Source: Lophius americanus (taxonomy: Eukaryota > Chordata > Actinopteri > Lophiiformes > Lophiidae). From it: 64,000 bases of DNA. A program made the position numbers and the translations under genes. Below are positions 34,983 through 47,835 of this stretch, in pieces. Where the stretch lies: assembly GCA_037951165.1 (NCBI GenBank), contig JBBDHG010000098.1, forward strand, positions 2,277,501 through 2,341,500. The letters run 5' to 3'. The notes below the pieces were generated by a model. The model worked only from the letters and a program-made list of their open reading frames with translations. It had not been told where the DNA came from and did no database searches. How positions within the stretch are numbered: position 1 is the stretch's first letter; the number at the start of each line of letters is the position of its first letter.

Positions 34983-37900
34983 TTTTTTTCTAAACATCTT
35001 AAGGACCGGTAGTAGTAAGTAGATACTTACGGTCAAATATTGATCTGACTTAGTGAGAAATTAAACACCTTCCCCAGGTAAATGAGTCACATTCTCCTTA
35101 TCAGTATTTTCCCTTCACATTTTCATTGTCTAAATTTCTGCTTGACAAAGTGCTTCTGGCCTCGTTTAACATTTTAGCCCCTCTGAGTCGGCCGCCTTAA
35201 GGTCCAGTACTCAATTTCCTGCACGCTCACTTACCCTCATTAATTCTGCTCACCTTAACTGCTGGTCAGCTTCCCCATTGGTCGGGCCTGCTTCACCATG
35301 CTGCTGTATTAATTGAATTCCAGTTCCTGGCACCGGCCATCAGATTGTGTTTATAAAGGCCAAGGAGCCCAAATGTCGTCCCCTACTCTGTTCACAGCGA
35401 TAGCAGAAAAAAAGTAAGGGCTCCTCCTGTCATCAGAGCATTCCGGAACATAGCGGAACAGGTGAAATGATATTATATATTATAGTCCCCACATTATTGC
35501 ACTTCAAACGATTTTATACATGTAATTAAGAAGTACATTTTGAATATCGTTTATACTATAAGTGGGTTTTCGACTGATGACTGTCAAATTGTTGCTGATA
35601 TTTACTGTTCATTCCTAATTTTATTGAATTTTACCACAGGAAGATAAAATCATGCTCCTTCACACTCTCAAAGACAAAAGACATTCGGAAAATATTCACA
35701 AAGCTCTCTTGCTCCATGTAAGATTGATTCTCAATTTAGATTTAGAAAGTAATTACAACACCGTAGGGAGAATTCCCATCATTCCTTTCTGCTTCACCAG
35801 GATCTCATCTTAATGTTTTTTTTTTGAATACATCAATGCAGAAATTCAGAGGAAAAGGAAAAGAAAGGATTATGTGAGCTCAGCACTTCAGGAACATTTT
35901 ATGAGTCCAAGAAAGATGATGATAAATATGCAGCTTCAAGTTAAATCATATGCAAGACATTAGGTTTTAATTAGTTTCTTTTGTGACTGAAAACATGATC
36001 ACACACTGATTAGGTAAAATGAATGTTTCACCTTCAAGTGTTCAAAGTCATGCACTCTGATTATAAATACACAACACATCTTTATGCATTTTCTTGCATA
36101 TGCCCATGACTATATACAGATGTGACTCTTGTGTCCTTAAATGAAAAATGCACTGGAAAGAAACTTAAACCAAACTATGATTTAAAGGTTTTAAAAGTTA
36201 TCCTATGCAAATCAGAAGTGAAGGTCTTGGCCTTAATTCAACCATCTCCTCTGAGTTAAATAGTAAATAATCTTGGTGTAAAGTAAGGTGCAAGGATAAA
36301 GACTCTCTGTAGTGACTGGAGTATGCAGATCTATGCAGCCCAGTCATTTAATTCGAATATCTATAAGTAAAAGTGAGCTACATGTTGGTGAGATAAAATG
36401 TCATTAATGAGACAATAAGCGTCTCTGCTGTCTGGGCCATTTACGCATGAGGTACAGTAGCATAATTATGCCTGAGCGTATCACATCAATCCCGGCGTCC
36501 TTAAACTGGATACCAGTTCAGTCTGGGATTAATTACAAAGTTTCTTTATTGTTTCCAAATACTTAATTGGACCAGCTCTAACTTAGTCAGACATCCCTTT
36601 GTGTTCCATATCTCCAACTGAGGTCTTGGGACCATCAACTTCTAGTTGTTTGCCTTGACGCAGACCGGCACAGTGCCTTCCCGGCGATTTCTTCTCTCAG
36701 TGATTTTATTTTATTCTTTTGCAAACATGTGAGATTTTTTAATGTAATCCTTAAATTTTACAGAAACTATACACAGTGCCATAGGTGACGAAAGCTAAAA
36801 AGACATTTCAATCAGAGGATACAGAGAATGAAGAAAATATGAATGATTTTGTGATTTCATTGAACAGATGGCGTGTGATAATTAGTTTAATAGAACGTTT
36901 TTTGCCGCTCAGACTCTTTGGGGAGATTTTGATCTCTGCCCTGAGCAGCAGCAGCAAAATATCCCTCCTTTGGAATCGGGATACCAGTGGTGGTGGTGGC
37001 TGATGACCCTGCTGGTTGATGAAAGATGAGGCCGTTGGATCTGCCAGGACTAGGTGGAGATGGAGAGGTGGAGGGTGTGTGAACCCGCAGCATTAAAGGA
37101 CTAGGTAGATGGCGAGATAATCATCTTTAAAGACAGCAGCGGTGTCTTGGTTCACAGATGGTGATTGGTTCAGTGTGCAGGTGTGAGAGAATTGGATGGA
37201 TGAGGCTGCCTGAATGAGCGAAGCTGATATCGGTTGATGCCCCGGACCACGGAGCAGGTAATTGAGACTGAGCCTGTGTGAAAAATGAGGATAACAGTGT
37301 GTTATAAGCACATAAGCGCTCTACTGATTGGCACTATAGTTATTGATTTGTTTGACAAAATCTCAACAAAGACACTCCAGTTCAAGGCTGGATTAGAACG
37401 ATTTGGAAAGGGGATAGAACGACACTCAAGTCCTTACGCAATGTTATCCATCCAGACAAAAAACAGAAGCTCACTGGAGATACTTAGTAAGTCAGGTAAG
37501 ACAATTTAAACCCTAGATGATAATGTTTGATTGTAATGTTATTTCTGAAATCCTGTCAATATTCTGTTAATAGTAATATTTTATGGTAGTGTGCATAGCC
37601 TCATTTGACTGGGAACAAAGATGCTGGAAGTTCAGATTTATCGGAGTGGATATATCCTCTCATTATTGCAGATTGTTTTTGTGTTGCGTCCGATTCCTTG
37701 CTAGCCTTTGCAAACACACGAGTGATTGCTTATTTGTCGTTCCAAAGTCGCACAGAGCTGCTGGGTAATTATAGCTGTGTGTGATATGCAGCGGTTTTCA
37801 GCCTGGCGTCTCCACAGTACGCCGATCTCTTTGTTGGCAGTTCCCTGGAACAGGTATGGACGGGAATATCAAACAGGAAGGGAAGATGCAGGCACATAAG

Positions 37901-38537
37901 AGCAGCAGCAGTCCACTGGCGTCAAGCTGAGCCCAGCTGGGGGTTTGGGCTTCATTTTTAGTAATCAATAACAGCCTAGTCTGGTATCAGGACTGAAACA
38001 AGCCGGCATATATTTATTCTCAGCATTTCAAACTTCTTGGGAACATGGTAGAGCCTTTTAGAGCTTCTTCATCATGATCGCTGCCATACACTCCATTTCA
38101 TGCTCCGTGGCTTCATCATCAGATTGCGGTTTCAGAGCGGTCCACTCTGCCAGTCAGCCCTCTGTGTTTGCTCTATTTTCCCGCTTGTATCGCTGCAGCT
38201 GGCATCACAGTGCGTGGCAGGAGATGTGTGACTGCTGCTGTGTGTTTGGATCGTCACTGATGAGATGCCAATGATGCCAGGCAGCTTCACGTCTCTTTTC
38301 AACCCGGTGCTGATAGAGACAAATAGACTAATTGAGGCCACAGTGAGTTAATGAAAACTGCATGCTCCAGAAAAGCGTAAGTATAATTCAAAAGAAAAAA
38401 AGAACAACCCCTCCGTTTCTCCTCACCCGACAGCGGATGTACAGATGGAAGCACAGTAACAGGATGGAGGAGGGTGTTAATTGAATGCATGGAGATTCTG
38501 GTTTGAACTGGAACCTGAGAATAGTGAGAGAAGTAGA
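34983..38537. other. Intronic DNA, candidate conserved non-coding stretches
   Basis: Free of recognisable repeats for over 3 kb, unlike the neighbouring intron. Two blocks, about 35,090-35,400 and 36,290-36,560, are rich in TAATTA/ATTAAT homeodomain-type words. No gene was found. Confidence 0.35.
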
Positions 38538-38556
38538 CGTGTGTGTGTGTGCGCGC

Positions 38557-38611
<55 letters not shown>

Positions 38612-38619
38612 TGTGTGTG
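38538..38619. repeat. (GT)n/(GC)n alternating tract
   Basis: 82 bases of strictly alternating purine-pyrimidine: blocks of TG interrupted three times by GCGCGC. The tract explains the T/H-rich open frame on the minus strand. Confidence 0.95.
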
Positions 38620-39184
38620 AGAAAAATAACAATTCTCGATTCCCGATGAAAAATATTACATTTCTTGTAAAACATTTGGTATGATGCTGTGACTAGAAGG
38701 ACCATAGGGTAGAGATTGTCCAGATGTTACACGTCCACATGTCACCTGCATGTTTGGGTCTCTAGAATATATATGCCAAACCCAGTCACAAACGTGTTTC
38801 TTACGCCTCTGTGACCTTATATACGTATTTGAATAATAGAAGTATTATAATTTTAACATTATTATATCATTATTATAATTATAATAATTATATTTATTAT
38901 ATTACTATATCATTATTTAAATTAGAATAATTACATTACACATGTTTTTCACTTAGGACATTGTGGAGGACTGAAGGAAGTGGCAGTCCATACAGAAGTT
39001 TGTCGGGGCTTCACATCAAGAGGGTTTTGGTGGGTCTGCAGCTGCCCAGTATCTTTCTATCACTGCTGACCGATAGACAAGCAGAACAATAAAAAAATAA
39101 ATAGATAATTCTAGTTGGTATCATATTGTATTATCAATTATCATTTTTGAGATGTTGCACAGACCTTGGTTCTGAAATTTACAG
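38620..39184. other. AT-rich intronic DNA
   Basis: The part at about 38,835-38,935 is very AT-rich with many short palindromes (TATAATTATAATAATTATA-like). Nothing coding was seen. Confidence 0.4.
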
Positions 39185-39330
39185 CAGGGGTGTCAAACTC
39201 AAACACAGAGGGGGCCAAAAATAAAAGTTGATTCCACATCGATGGAACAAACGGCACTCAAATATGGCATGTTTAATCTGAGGTATTATGACAATTTATT
39301 CTTAGTTTACTTACTTGTTTTATAGAATTC
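39185..39330 (+). mobile_element. hAT-type element end (one terminus only)
   Basis: CAGGGGTGTCAAACTC at 39,185-39,200 is the standard terminal sequence of many hAT/Charlie-type elements in vertebrates, followed by GGGGCCAAAAATAAAAG as expected. The right end was not found, so the element's extent is uncertain. Confidence 0.6.
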
Positions 39331-40276
39331 TGAATAAACCAAGAGAAATAGAAAATAGTCAAATTACAGATAAAATTCAAGGTGGATCAGCATCATTTCT
39401 ATGTCTCCCTCTCTATCAGTTGTGTTTTGTGGAATAATTTCCAATGAAAAGTTTTTATCACAGGCGTCGACAAGTTACAGCTCAAGTTTCAAACCATTTT
39501 TAACTGACAAAATCCACAAAAAGGGAACTTTAATTAAGCCCTTGATAATCTACATTTGCATTTAACATTAAATGTAAGCAACCTGAACGCCCCTCCCCAG
39601 TTAATTAAAACATGCGTTCTACGTACTAAACTGCGTGTGTAACTTACTAATACGTTTTATTAATTCGTGTTTTAACATTTTTTCTTCCTCATGAAAATTT
39701 CCCTCCCAGGATTCGGTTGAGCCAAAGGTTTGTGAGAGTGACTAGATAAACGCTGATATCGGACAACTGAGGAATAGGGAGCGCGCCCATGCTGATTCAC
39801 TTGGTTCATGCGCCACCACCGCAGTGCATTCTGGGACTTGTAGTATCAGTGGCGATTGCGATGTTTACCGCCTGTCCAGTTATTATGGAAACGGTTACAA
39901 GCAATGGATGGATTGGATAGTACCATTCAAGCGATCATAGAAAACCTACGTGATCCTCTGTGGACATTTGCATGAGTAAAATAAAACGAGTGGCGCGATG
40001 CAAATTTTAGGCGTTTGGTGGGAGCACAGCATATATTTTCTCTTATTGATGGATCTGGACAGCAGCAGGCCAATAGTTCCTGGACTCATATAGTCAAAAG
40101 CCTGGCAACAGATTGTTGTTTCCTCGCTGGAATAAGCAGCAACGTCCCTGGTACCTAAGCAGAATATAAATTCTCCTGCTCTCCCAGTACAGACATACAA
40201 ACAGGGCCTTTTTACACCTGAGGTTTTGTTCACTTTGTCTAAACCAAGGAAAAAAATCATCACACTGTCTTTTAGC
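39331..40276. other. Intronic DNA, nothing recognised
   Basis: It may include the rest of the hAT-type element. No coding sequence was seen. Confidence 0.35.
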
Positions 40277-40625
40277 CGGCGGCACGGTGGCGCAGTGGTT
40301 AGCGCTGTTGTCTCGCAGCAAGAAGGTACCGGGTTCAAATCCACATCTGCCGGCCTTTCTGTGTGGAGTTTGCATGTTCTCCCTGTGTCTGCGTGGGTTC
40401 TCTCCAGGGACTCCAGCTTCCTCCCACAGTCCAAAAACATGTGATATTGGTGACACAAAATTGCCCATAGGAGAAAGTGTGTGGTCGTGTCTCTATGAGT
40501 GTCTGCCCTGCGATGAACTGGCAACTTGTCCAGGGTGTACCCTGCCTCTTGGCCAACGTTAGCTGGGATAGGCTCCAGCCCCCTGTGACCCTGAACAGGA
40601 TAAGCGGTAGATAATGAATGAATGG
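40277..40625 (+). mobile_element. tRNA-headed SINE, complete copy
   Basis: The head begins CGGCGGCACGGTGGCGCAGT, with an A box (TGGCGCAGTGG, 40,288-40,298) and a B box (GGTTCAAATCC, 40,332-40,342) about 34 bases apart. The body follows with GGAGTTTGCATGTTCTCCCT and ends in an (AATG)n tail at about 40,611-40,625. This is a very common repeat of fish genomes. Long open frames on both strands here are repeat artefacts. Confidence 0.85.
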
Positions 40626-40714
40626 CTTTAACCTTATGTGCTAATCTATATCATGGAGTCAATTTAGAGTTCATCCTCTGATGATAATGTGGGCAAGGTT
40701 AATATGAACAATCT
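40626..40714. other. Intronic spacer between repeats
   Basis: A short gap between the SINE and the next repeat copy, with no feature. Confidence 0.4.
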
Positions 40715-41015
40715 CAATACCCACATAAACTGTAGTGTTAGAGAACTGGATTGATTTTGGGAAATTCAGTTGCACATTTACGACACAAGGGGGAGATTTG
40801 TGTAGAAAAGTATTTGAGCCATAATTCTTCGACTTTATCCAAAAATGGATGCATATGAATCGACCCGAGGAAATTAATTTTGTATATATTTTACTCTGAT
40901 AGTTCATATTTTACTCACCAGAAGGAGATTTTTTAATTCATTTTGAGGAGCTCAATCAATCAACTGCTTGTAAAACAGAGTATTGGGGGCTTCTTGGGGA
41001 TAACCCTAGTCTGGT
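40715..41015 (+). repeat. Copy 6 of the unnamed dispersed repeat family
   Basis: Contains 'ACCCACATAAACTG', 'AGAACTGGATTGATTTTGGG', 'ATTTACGACACAAGGGGGAG', 'TATATTTTACTCTGATAG' and the terminal 'GGGGATAACCCTAG'. Confidence 0.7.
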
Positions 41016-42504
41016 AATGTGTGTTTGTGGATGTTTTTGATCTTATGACTGTGTAGTTGCATCAGTCTTAGTTTTTAACTAACCATGCAATACGTGATTG
41101 GCATTGATACGGCTTAGTAGCAGGTCACTGTTTAATTATCTGGGTACCGTTACATCTGCCCCCCCCGAGTGTCTTCTATCTCCTTACAACCTCTAGGATG
41201 AATTAGGCGGCTCTTCAATGAGGGCATGTCTTCATGCGAGGACACTGCACTCTAGATTAGACTGAAAGATAAGGGCTACATTCAGCACTAGAATTTAGGG
41301 CAAACATTAAAATTGACGTTTTATTGAGGAATAAAATAGTAATAAAGAGCCGCTTCAGAATTCCTGTTTGATTCAGAAGTGGAATTTCCAATAACTCTCC
41401 TATGTCTAACAGGGTCTTGTTACAAATTATGGTCCACCTGTCTGTCATTCACACCATCTATATTCCTGCACATCTCTCGCTCACAGAGCTGCTGTCTGAC
41501 TATGATACCCCAGGGGACCACGGACTAAAATGGAGATTGTCTCTCACCACGATGGCCTGCTGTGACAACATGAGATCATTATGTGAGGCAGAAATGAAAT
41601 GAAACGTCAGAAAGAGAGCGAAGCATCTACAGTGCAATTAAGTCCGTTTTCTGAGTTAACCCCTCAAACAAATAGACCAAATACTGCATTATTTAAAATG
41701 TCAACATTCGCCCACTCGCCTTCTTGCCCTGTTCATGAAAACGTTAAGCACCACATTTACTAGTGATTCAAAACACTGGAGAGTATATTCAGTGTTGAAG
41801 CTGCGATCAGTGCACCGAAACATATGACTTCATGATAATGATGTCATATTTATGTCATCAAGAGTTACCTCAGCTTGAAGGTCGATACCACTGATTCATA
41901 ACAGGGAGCCTAAGTTTCAAATTGGGCATGGGTGTAAAATAGATGAATTGTGTGCATCATGGGAAATGTAGTCCCTTGTGGGTTACCAAATTTAATTGGA
42001 GTGTAATTATAAGTCACTGGTCAGACCTACTTATTTATCTTTATCTTGGAGTGACAAAGAGAACCCAGAGACAACATATCACCCATGAATGATCACAATA
42101 TCACTAAAGCCTAAACAATGCTGTAAAGAATGTTTATGAGGAAGATTTCGTCTGGTTGTGATCAGTTTCATGCCAACTTCGGTTACGATACCTTATTCCT
42201 CGACCCAGGATGACAACACCAAGCATTTAGAGTCTTGTTTATTCTCAGTAGGATATATCCAGGTTAACACACTCTGTGCTCGCTAAAGGCACGGAGGATG
42301 TGACATGTACTGGTGAATTTGTTGTACCACATATGGCAGAATGTTCGGGGGGATTTGTCAGCTTTAAATAAAACGTCCCATGTTTCACATAGAGCATCTG
42401 AAAATTGACGTGCCGACATGTAGTCAAAAATAACTAGCCGACCCCCCTCGGATATATATCCACCACTCTGGCACTACTACTGTAGATACTCTGCACTTTG
42501 CTGA
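41016..42504. other. Intronic DNA, nothing recognised
   Basis: No gene or named repeat was identified. Confidence 0.4.
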
Positions 42505-42608
42505 TTCTCATTTAAACTTCTGGTTAAGATACTAACTGCGTTTCGTTGTCCCAGGACTTGCACTCTGTGAAATGACAATAAAGTTGAATCCGAATCTGAA
42601 TCTGAATC
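42505..42608 (+). mobile_element. LINE 3' terminus with (GAATCT)n end
   Basis: 'TTTCGTTGTCCCAGGACTTG' followed by AATGACAATAAAGTTGAATC and GAATCT repeats is a standard end of a fish non-LTR element. No coding part is attached. Confidence 0.6.
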
Positions 42609-43961
42609 TCAGTTCTCTCTGCAAAGTCAACAAACGTCTTCCTCGCATCTGTGAATCAAAACACGTTGATGTCTCCTTTTGGATGGCACAGATGATCGAG
42701 GCGGATTGTTCCTTCTTCCTTTAGTTTCTGCTTACCTCAATTACATCCTTATTACCTATAATGAGCAGAGAGAACTAACTTTGTGGAGGTGTTGTATTTG
42801 GAGCGGTGCATTATGGGATTTCAGGGCTTGTATGAGTGCCAAGTTTAGGCTGAAGGCTGGTCCAGACTCATCGCTCACTTTCTAAGTCAAACAGGAAGGG
42901 CGCAATGAGGAGACGTGCGAAGGCAGTGAATCAAGGAAGGCCTGACAGAAGGAGAGACGGAAGAACGCAGCTGGCTGTGAGGTGTGGGAAAACGCTGTCA
43001 TCATTATTTAAATGTAATGCAAATTTCATACTTCCAACTGATTTCACATTTTACTGGAAATGGGACTCAAGGCACAGGCAATATAAGGCATGGGTGCATA
43101 AAACATCACAAGAATATGAGTCCAATCAACAAAGAGCCAATAACATGGAATAGGCCTCAGGCATAGAGACGGGAGAAAACCCTTGTTTCCCATCATTTTC
43201 TCCTCATGTGATGTCGATACCCTGCACTAGAGCACCATAATTGGACTGCCATTCAGGCCTGAAGATCGATTTCATCAATATTTTAAATCTCCTCCACATT
43301 ATCTCCGCGGTTTAGATGATCCACCATCACTTTTCCACCACCATCCTTTTTTAGTCTTTTCCCTCTGAATGCAGGGAGGCAAAGCTAGATTTTTATATTA
43401 CGGAATAGTAACTGTTAATACGGAAGTAACCGTTATAAATATGTTATAACTTCCCCTAATCACATGTCTTACTGAGCTTTAAACAATTTCATCTGATCGG
43501 TTTGTTTTAGATTTGCTGGAAAAACATTTTTGTAGTTGTACTCAGACTACAGTTAGCTGTTATTGGGTGAGTTCCAAACACATGATTGCATACTAAAGCT
43601 GTAGTTAAAATTTCACCTCTTATTCCCATCAGATTCAACAACTTCAGAATTTTGTCAGCCACCATGAACAGTTTCTGGACCCTAATTTGGGAATACATTG
43701 AGCAGCAGCTCCTGTCAGATACCCTTCAGTCTCAAACTCACTTAGGAGTCTAAGTACATCATCATTTTAACTTTATTCACCTTCTCTCCTGATTGAACTG
43801 CTGTATCTGTGTATTGATCACCTCTGACGAGGTTCTGTTTAACAAACATATGTTTAATTGTATTCCTTAAAAAGGATCAAACTATCTGACTCATTTGAAT
43901 AAAAACGTTGCCAGGGGTTCAGTAAGTTGCAGGTAAGACATCCACCTCAGATTTTCTGTGT
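42609..43961. other. Intronic DNA, nothing recognised
   Basis: Frames at 42,679-43,166 carry no domain. No repeat was recognised. Confidence 0.4.
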
Positions 43962-44440
43962 TGACGTGATAACTCGAAGAGGAATTTCAAGGATCATTTT
44001 CAAATTAAATACACACGTAGACCTTAGTGCGAGGTAGAACTGGATTGATTTGGGGGAAACATCAGATGAATAAATTAAATGTATTATTATTATTATTATA
44101 TTTCTAAGACTATGGGGCTTTATCTCCAAAAGTTCTTGGGCCATAATTTCCCAACGGTTGGTCCAATTTAGTGCAAAATAGTAGAAATGAATTGTGTTGA
44201 GGAGATCTATCTTTTAGATATTATATTTTTCTCTACAAATTCATATTCTACTCACTAGGGGGAGCTTTTTATGAAAAACACTGTTTTGCGCACATGATTT
44301 CATAATCGTTGGTTTGATTTAGGTCAAATTTGATGCTAATGAATCGTCTAAAGGAGATCTTTCTTGTATATATTATATTTTACTATGTAAACTCATAGTT
44401 TACTCCCTAGTTGGGAGATTTTTCACGAAAAAATTTTTTT
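43962..44440 (+). repeat. Copy 7 of the unnamed dispersed repeat family
   Basis: 'AAGGATCATTTTCAAATTAA', 'GTAGACCTTAGTGCGAGGTA' and 'GAACTGGATTGATTTGGGGG' are followed by an inserted ATT microsatellite (about 44,082-44,099), then the distal half. The distal part occurs in two related rounds ('..AGGGGGAGCTTTTTATGAAA' near 44,259 and '..GGGAGATTTTTCACGAAA' near 44,413). A hairpin CACGAAAAAA/TTTTTTTTCGTG closes it at 44,424-44,445. Confidence 0.7.
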
Positions 44441-44445
44441 TCGTG

Positions 44446-46834
44446 CAAAACTCCTCCAAGCCTCCTCTTCTGCTTCCCCACACAAACTACTGCAACAAAT
44501 CTCTCAATCAATTTTTATACTTATAGTTACACATACTTATTTTTTCATTCGCTAATATTTAAATCAGCCACAAACAATAGCTTTTATAATACTTACTAAA
44601 CACCTAGTAGGGCGTTCTCAGGGCGGGACTGCGGTTATCTTTTCTTCCGGATTAAGAGCAAGAAATTCATCTAGAGCCGGTTTAACGGGCAACCAGAGCC
44701 AGTGCCGGCTGGTGTGAAGGTAGACTCTCTCCCCCATTAACGTGCAGATTTTCAAATGAATCATAGGCAGTCTGCATGTGGGTCAGTTCTGTGATGTAGT
44801 TCTGGCTTAGCGCACTGCTCAGAGCTGTCTTAGATTGGTTCCAGCTGTCTCACAGCATGCAGACATCGCATGACACACATTCAGGAGACCGGCCAGAGGG
44901 TCGAGTGCAAATTAATCTCACATACACATATGGGAAATCTGTGACTCGCACTGACATGCTGGAAACTTTAAATCATTACGGATTGTATCTGTGATGCATT
45001 GGTTGTAAAAAGAAATCAGTCAATATTTAGGATATTCAAACTATTAGCAGTGCTTTCATAAATTTCTAACTTAATAAGTTTCATAGGGTTCTGGTGGGAA
45101 TGAGCTTCCGTAACAATCGTACTGCAGCTGCTACGAATTTCTTCTTCATGGGAACAGCAAAGGAAGCGCAGCGGTCCACGATATGACTTTCAAAATGATG
45201 ATAAATTAATTCCAGCCACAATTCCAGCGGCACTTGTCAGTGAGTGAGAAGTCAAACCAAAGTTCCCTGAAGCTCATGTTGGTCAGGCTTCGTTTTCGGA
45301 GCTAGTGACCCCTATAACTCCCCAGACAACTCTGAGGTCGTCCAGCCAAAACTCCGGCCTAAACCATGCACCAAGGTTAGGTTAGGTTAGAAGTTACACC
45401 TCTTTCACTTTCCTTGAAGGGAAATCCTGGAAGGACCCCTTCAGGTGTGTTATATATGCTCTGCATGTTTATATTTGCACAATGTTGGTAATCTGCATGC
45501 AATCCTTTCATTGGCTGTAGAGGAGCTTGGAATGCATTTTTTTTTTGTGACTCACTTTGGTCAGAAAAGCGCTTTATAAGCAGATATTACTTTATCTACA
45601 ACAGATATACCAGAAGTTAGGATTCATTTTGATCTTATCAAACGTCTGTTTTTTGGTGAACTTGTTAATTAAGCTACTACATACCCTAAAAGAACATTAA
45701 TTAATGCTTAATAACAAATAATTAATGTCTATTCAGCTCTCTCATGTATACATGGATTCAAAAGAAACACATTCTTTATATAATTATCACGTTAACTACA
45801 GTCAGAATAAAACTGCATCGCCAGAGACTAAAATCTCTTTGTGTCGGTTGTGCTGCAGCGGGGAGATCAGGCTTTTGTAATTTCTCCACCATCTCTCCTC
45901 CTCCAAGGTTATTGAAAACATGCTGTGTTCAATGAGTAATTTGTTTCCATAAAAGCAGCAGGCCTCGCTGTCAACTCGCATTGAGATGACATAAAATAGA
46001 GCTTAAATTGAAATAACAGCTCCTGCATTGCCAGGGAGAGTGGGACGCTGCACTGTGAGGACGGGACGGAAGCAGAGGTGTCGGTCACAGCAAAGGATTG
46101 GACCAAGTTCCTCTGGGCCGCAAGTATTTTACAAAGGGCTCAGAAAACTGTCACAACCTCGCAGCTCCTCAAGGACCACAAATCAAAATGAGCCCAAACA
46201 CTGAAGAATTTCAGCGACTTCAGGAGAATAATAGACCAAACTTTAAAGCTGAACTCGGCAAGATTTTCCTTTAGAATGTTTCCAGCTGTCGGTGGTTGGA
46301 ACAACCTGTCCCCACTGGCTGTCACACCAGAAATTCACTCTATTAATCCAAATTAAATTCTGCTGAGCTGCTGACAAATCGTCTCCACTGTAAGGAAGAG
46401 TGAGGTGCCTGCCTCCTCAAGAGCAGTGGATTACACTATCACTGTGGTTAGATCTCCCAGCACTGTGGTAATCCTTCACACACAGCAGCAAACACTGCTC
46501 AGCACTGGAGCCGTGATGGGATGAAAGATGTGTGTTTTATCAAGTTATGGAAAGACTGTGGTCAGAGTTAAAAGAAATAATGTTGGCGGTCTAAAGGACG
46601 CAGGATGTGAGCAGAAGTCTCTTGTGTCAAAGTTTTCTTGGTTCGATTCCTTCCAGCCCGACATCCCAAAACTACTTCTGTTCATGCAGCTGACTTCAGA
46701 TGAGCGAGGACACCTTCATCTTATCACAAAACTAAATGACCTGTTTCACCATCTCCATTTGGAATGGGTCACATTCGAGACTGATGAGCCAGTGGGTTAA
46801 ACAGAATTTGTGATATTTATTGTTGTTTGGAAAA
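44446..46834. other. Intronic DNA
   Basis: A retroposon-tail fragment (about 45,535-45,600, 'AGCGCTTTATAAGCAGATAT') and a short (TTAGG)3 run (about 45,376-45,391) are present. The 90-codon frame at 46,528-46,800 has no recognised domain. Confidence 0.4.
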
Positions 46835-46884
46835 ATGTATATTTATATATATATATATATTATATATTATATATATATATAGCA
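46835..46884. repeat. AT microsatellite
   Basis: Almost pure TA dinucleotides with a few interruptions. Confidence 0.9.
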
Positions 46885-47694
46885 TATATTCGAGGGGGTC
46901 CTCATTTCCATGGAGGCTACCATATATATTAGGCATAATCAGACAAACCAAACACTGGTTCGGAAATCCCTAGAGAGGGATTTCACGTTTTTTAAGTTGT
47001 TGCTGGTTGACCTTTTTGTATTTTTACCCATGGAGGATCATACTTTTTACTTAGCGCAAGGAAAAGCAATGGCGCGTCAAACTCGCTGTCAAGGAAAACA
47101 TGAGGAAGGTGAGGTCCATCTGCGCTATTCTACTCGGCAGGCGACAGACAATATGTATGTGTGTGGGAATGATCACTCCAGAACAGAGCAGCTGACCTTG
47201 GCCCCCCCGAGTTTATTCCCCTGGTTGTAATATTTGGATCCTCAGGAAATGATTTCAGAGTCTAGTATGCCTGCTACTTCTTGTTGACTGTGAGGCTTAA
47301 GAAGAAGATATCTTTTATTGATCACATAAAGTCTTACACATACACTGCACGTTTAAGGATTTTTTGTAAAAATCACCTTGTATGCAAGTTCACATGCACA
47401 TTTGTAGTTTCTTAACACGTTGAAGATATTATTGTCAACAGAAACAGGAAGCAGATCGATGTTTAATGTATTTAAAACAAATTACAATCAACAATGAATT
47501 ATTTCCTCCCATTTTATAAAATCAAAATCAATGGTCATAAGTTGATCAATCTTCTATCAGGAGACACAAACAAAGGAAGTGAATGAGTGAAATCCCGATT
47601 AGCCACGAGATCAACACCAATCACTGGTTCTAATGTTGTGGTTGATTGTGGTCATTTACATCTTTCATCATGTATGGCAATGTGATAATTGTCA
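46885..47694. other. Intronic DNA, nothing recognised
   Basis: The 106-codon frame at 46,910-47,230 shows no domain. 'AAGAAGAAGATATCTTTTAT' near 47,300 resembles a retroposon terminus. Confidence 0.4.
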
Positions 47695-47835
47695 AGTCAC
47701 ATCCATTTCATTTGTTTAGCCCAAAATCACAATAATTTGCCTCGATGGGTTTTACAATCTGTACATGATGACACATCCTCTGTCCTTAGACCCTCGGTCC
47801 GGGGAAGGAACAACTCCCCCAAAAAAGATCAACGA
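47695..47835. repeat. Dispersed teleost repeat fragment
   Basis: 'TTTAGCCCAAAATCACAATA', 'TTTTACAATCTGTACATGAT', 'ATCCTCTGTCCTTAGACCCT' and 'GGAAGGAACAACTCCCCCAA' correspond to a short non-coding repeat often seen in fish genomes. Its class is unknown to me. Confidence 0.55.

Noticed and set aside
38388..38705. His/Thr-rich frame on -
   Set aside because: Product of the GT/GC dinucleotide tract.
39946..40562. 192-codon frame on - and several overlapping frames
   Set aside because: They run through the SINE at 40,277-40,625 and show no domain.
45376..45391. Telomere-like (TTAGG)n run
   Set aside because: Only about three units, and the vertebrate telomere repeat is TTAGGG; chance is sufficient.
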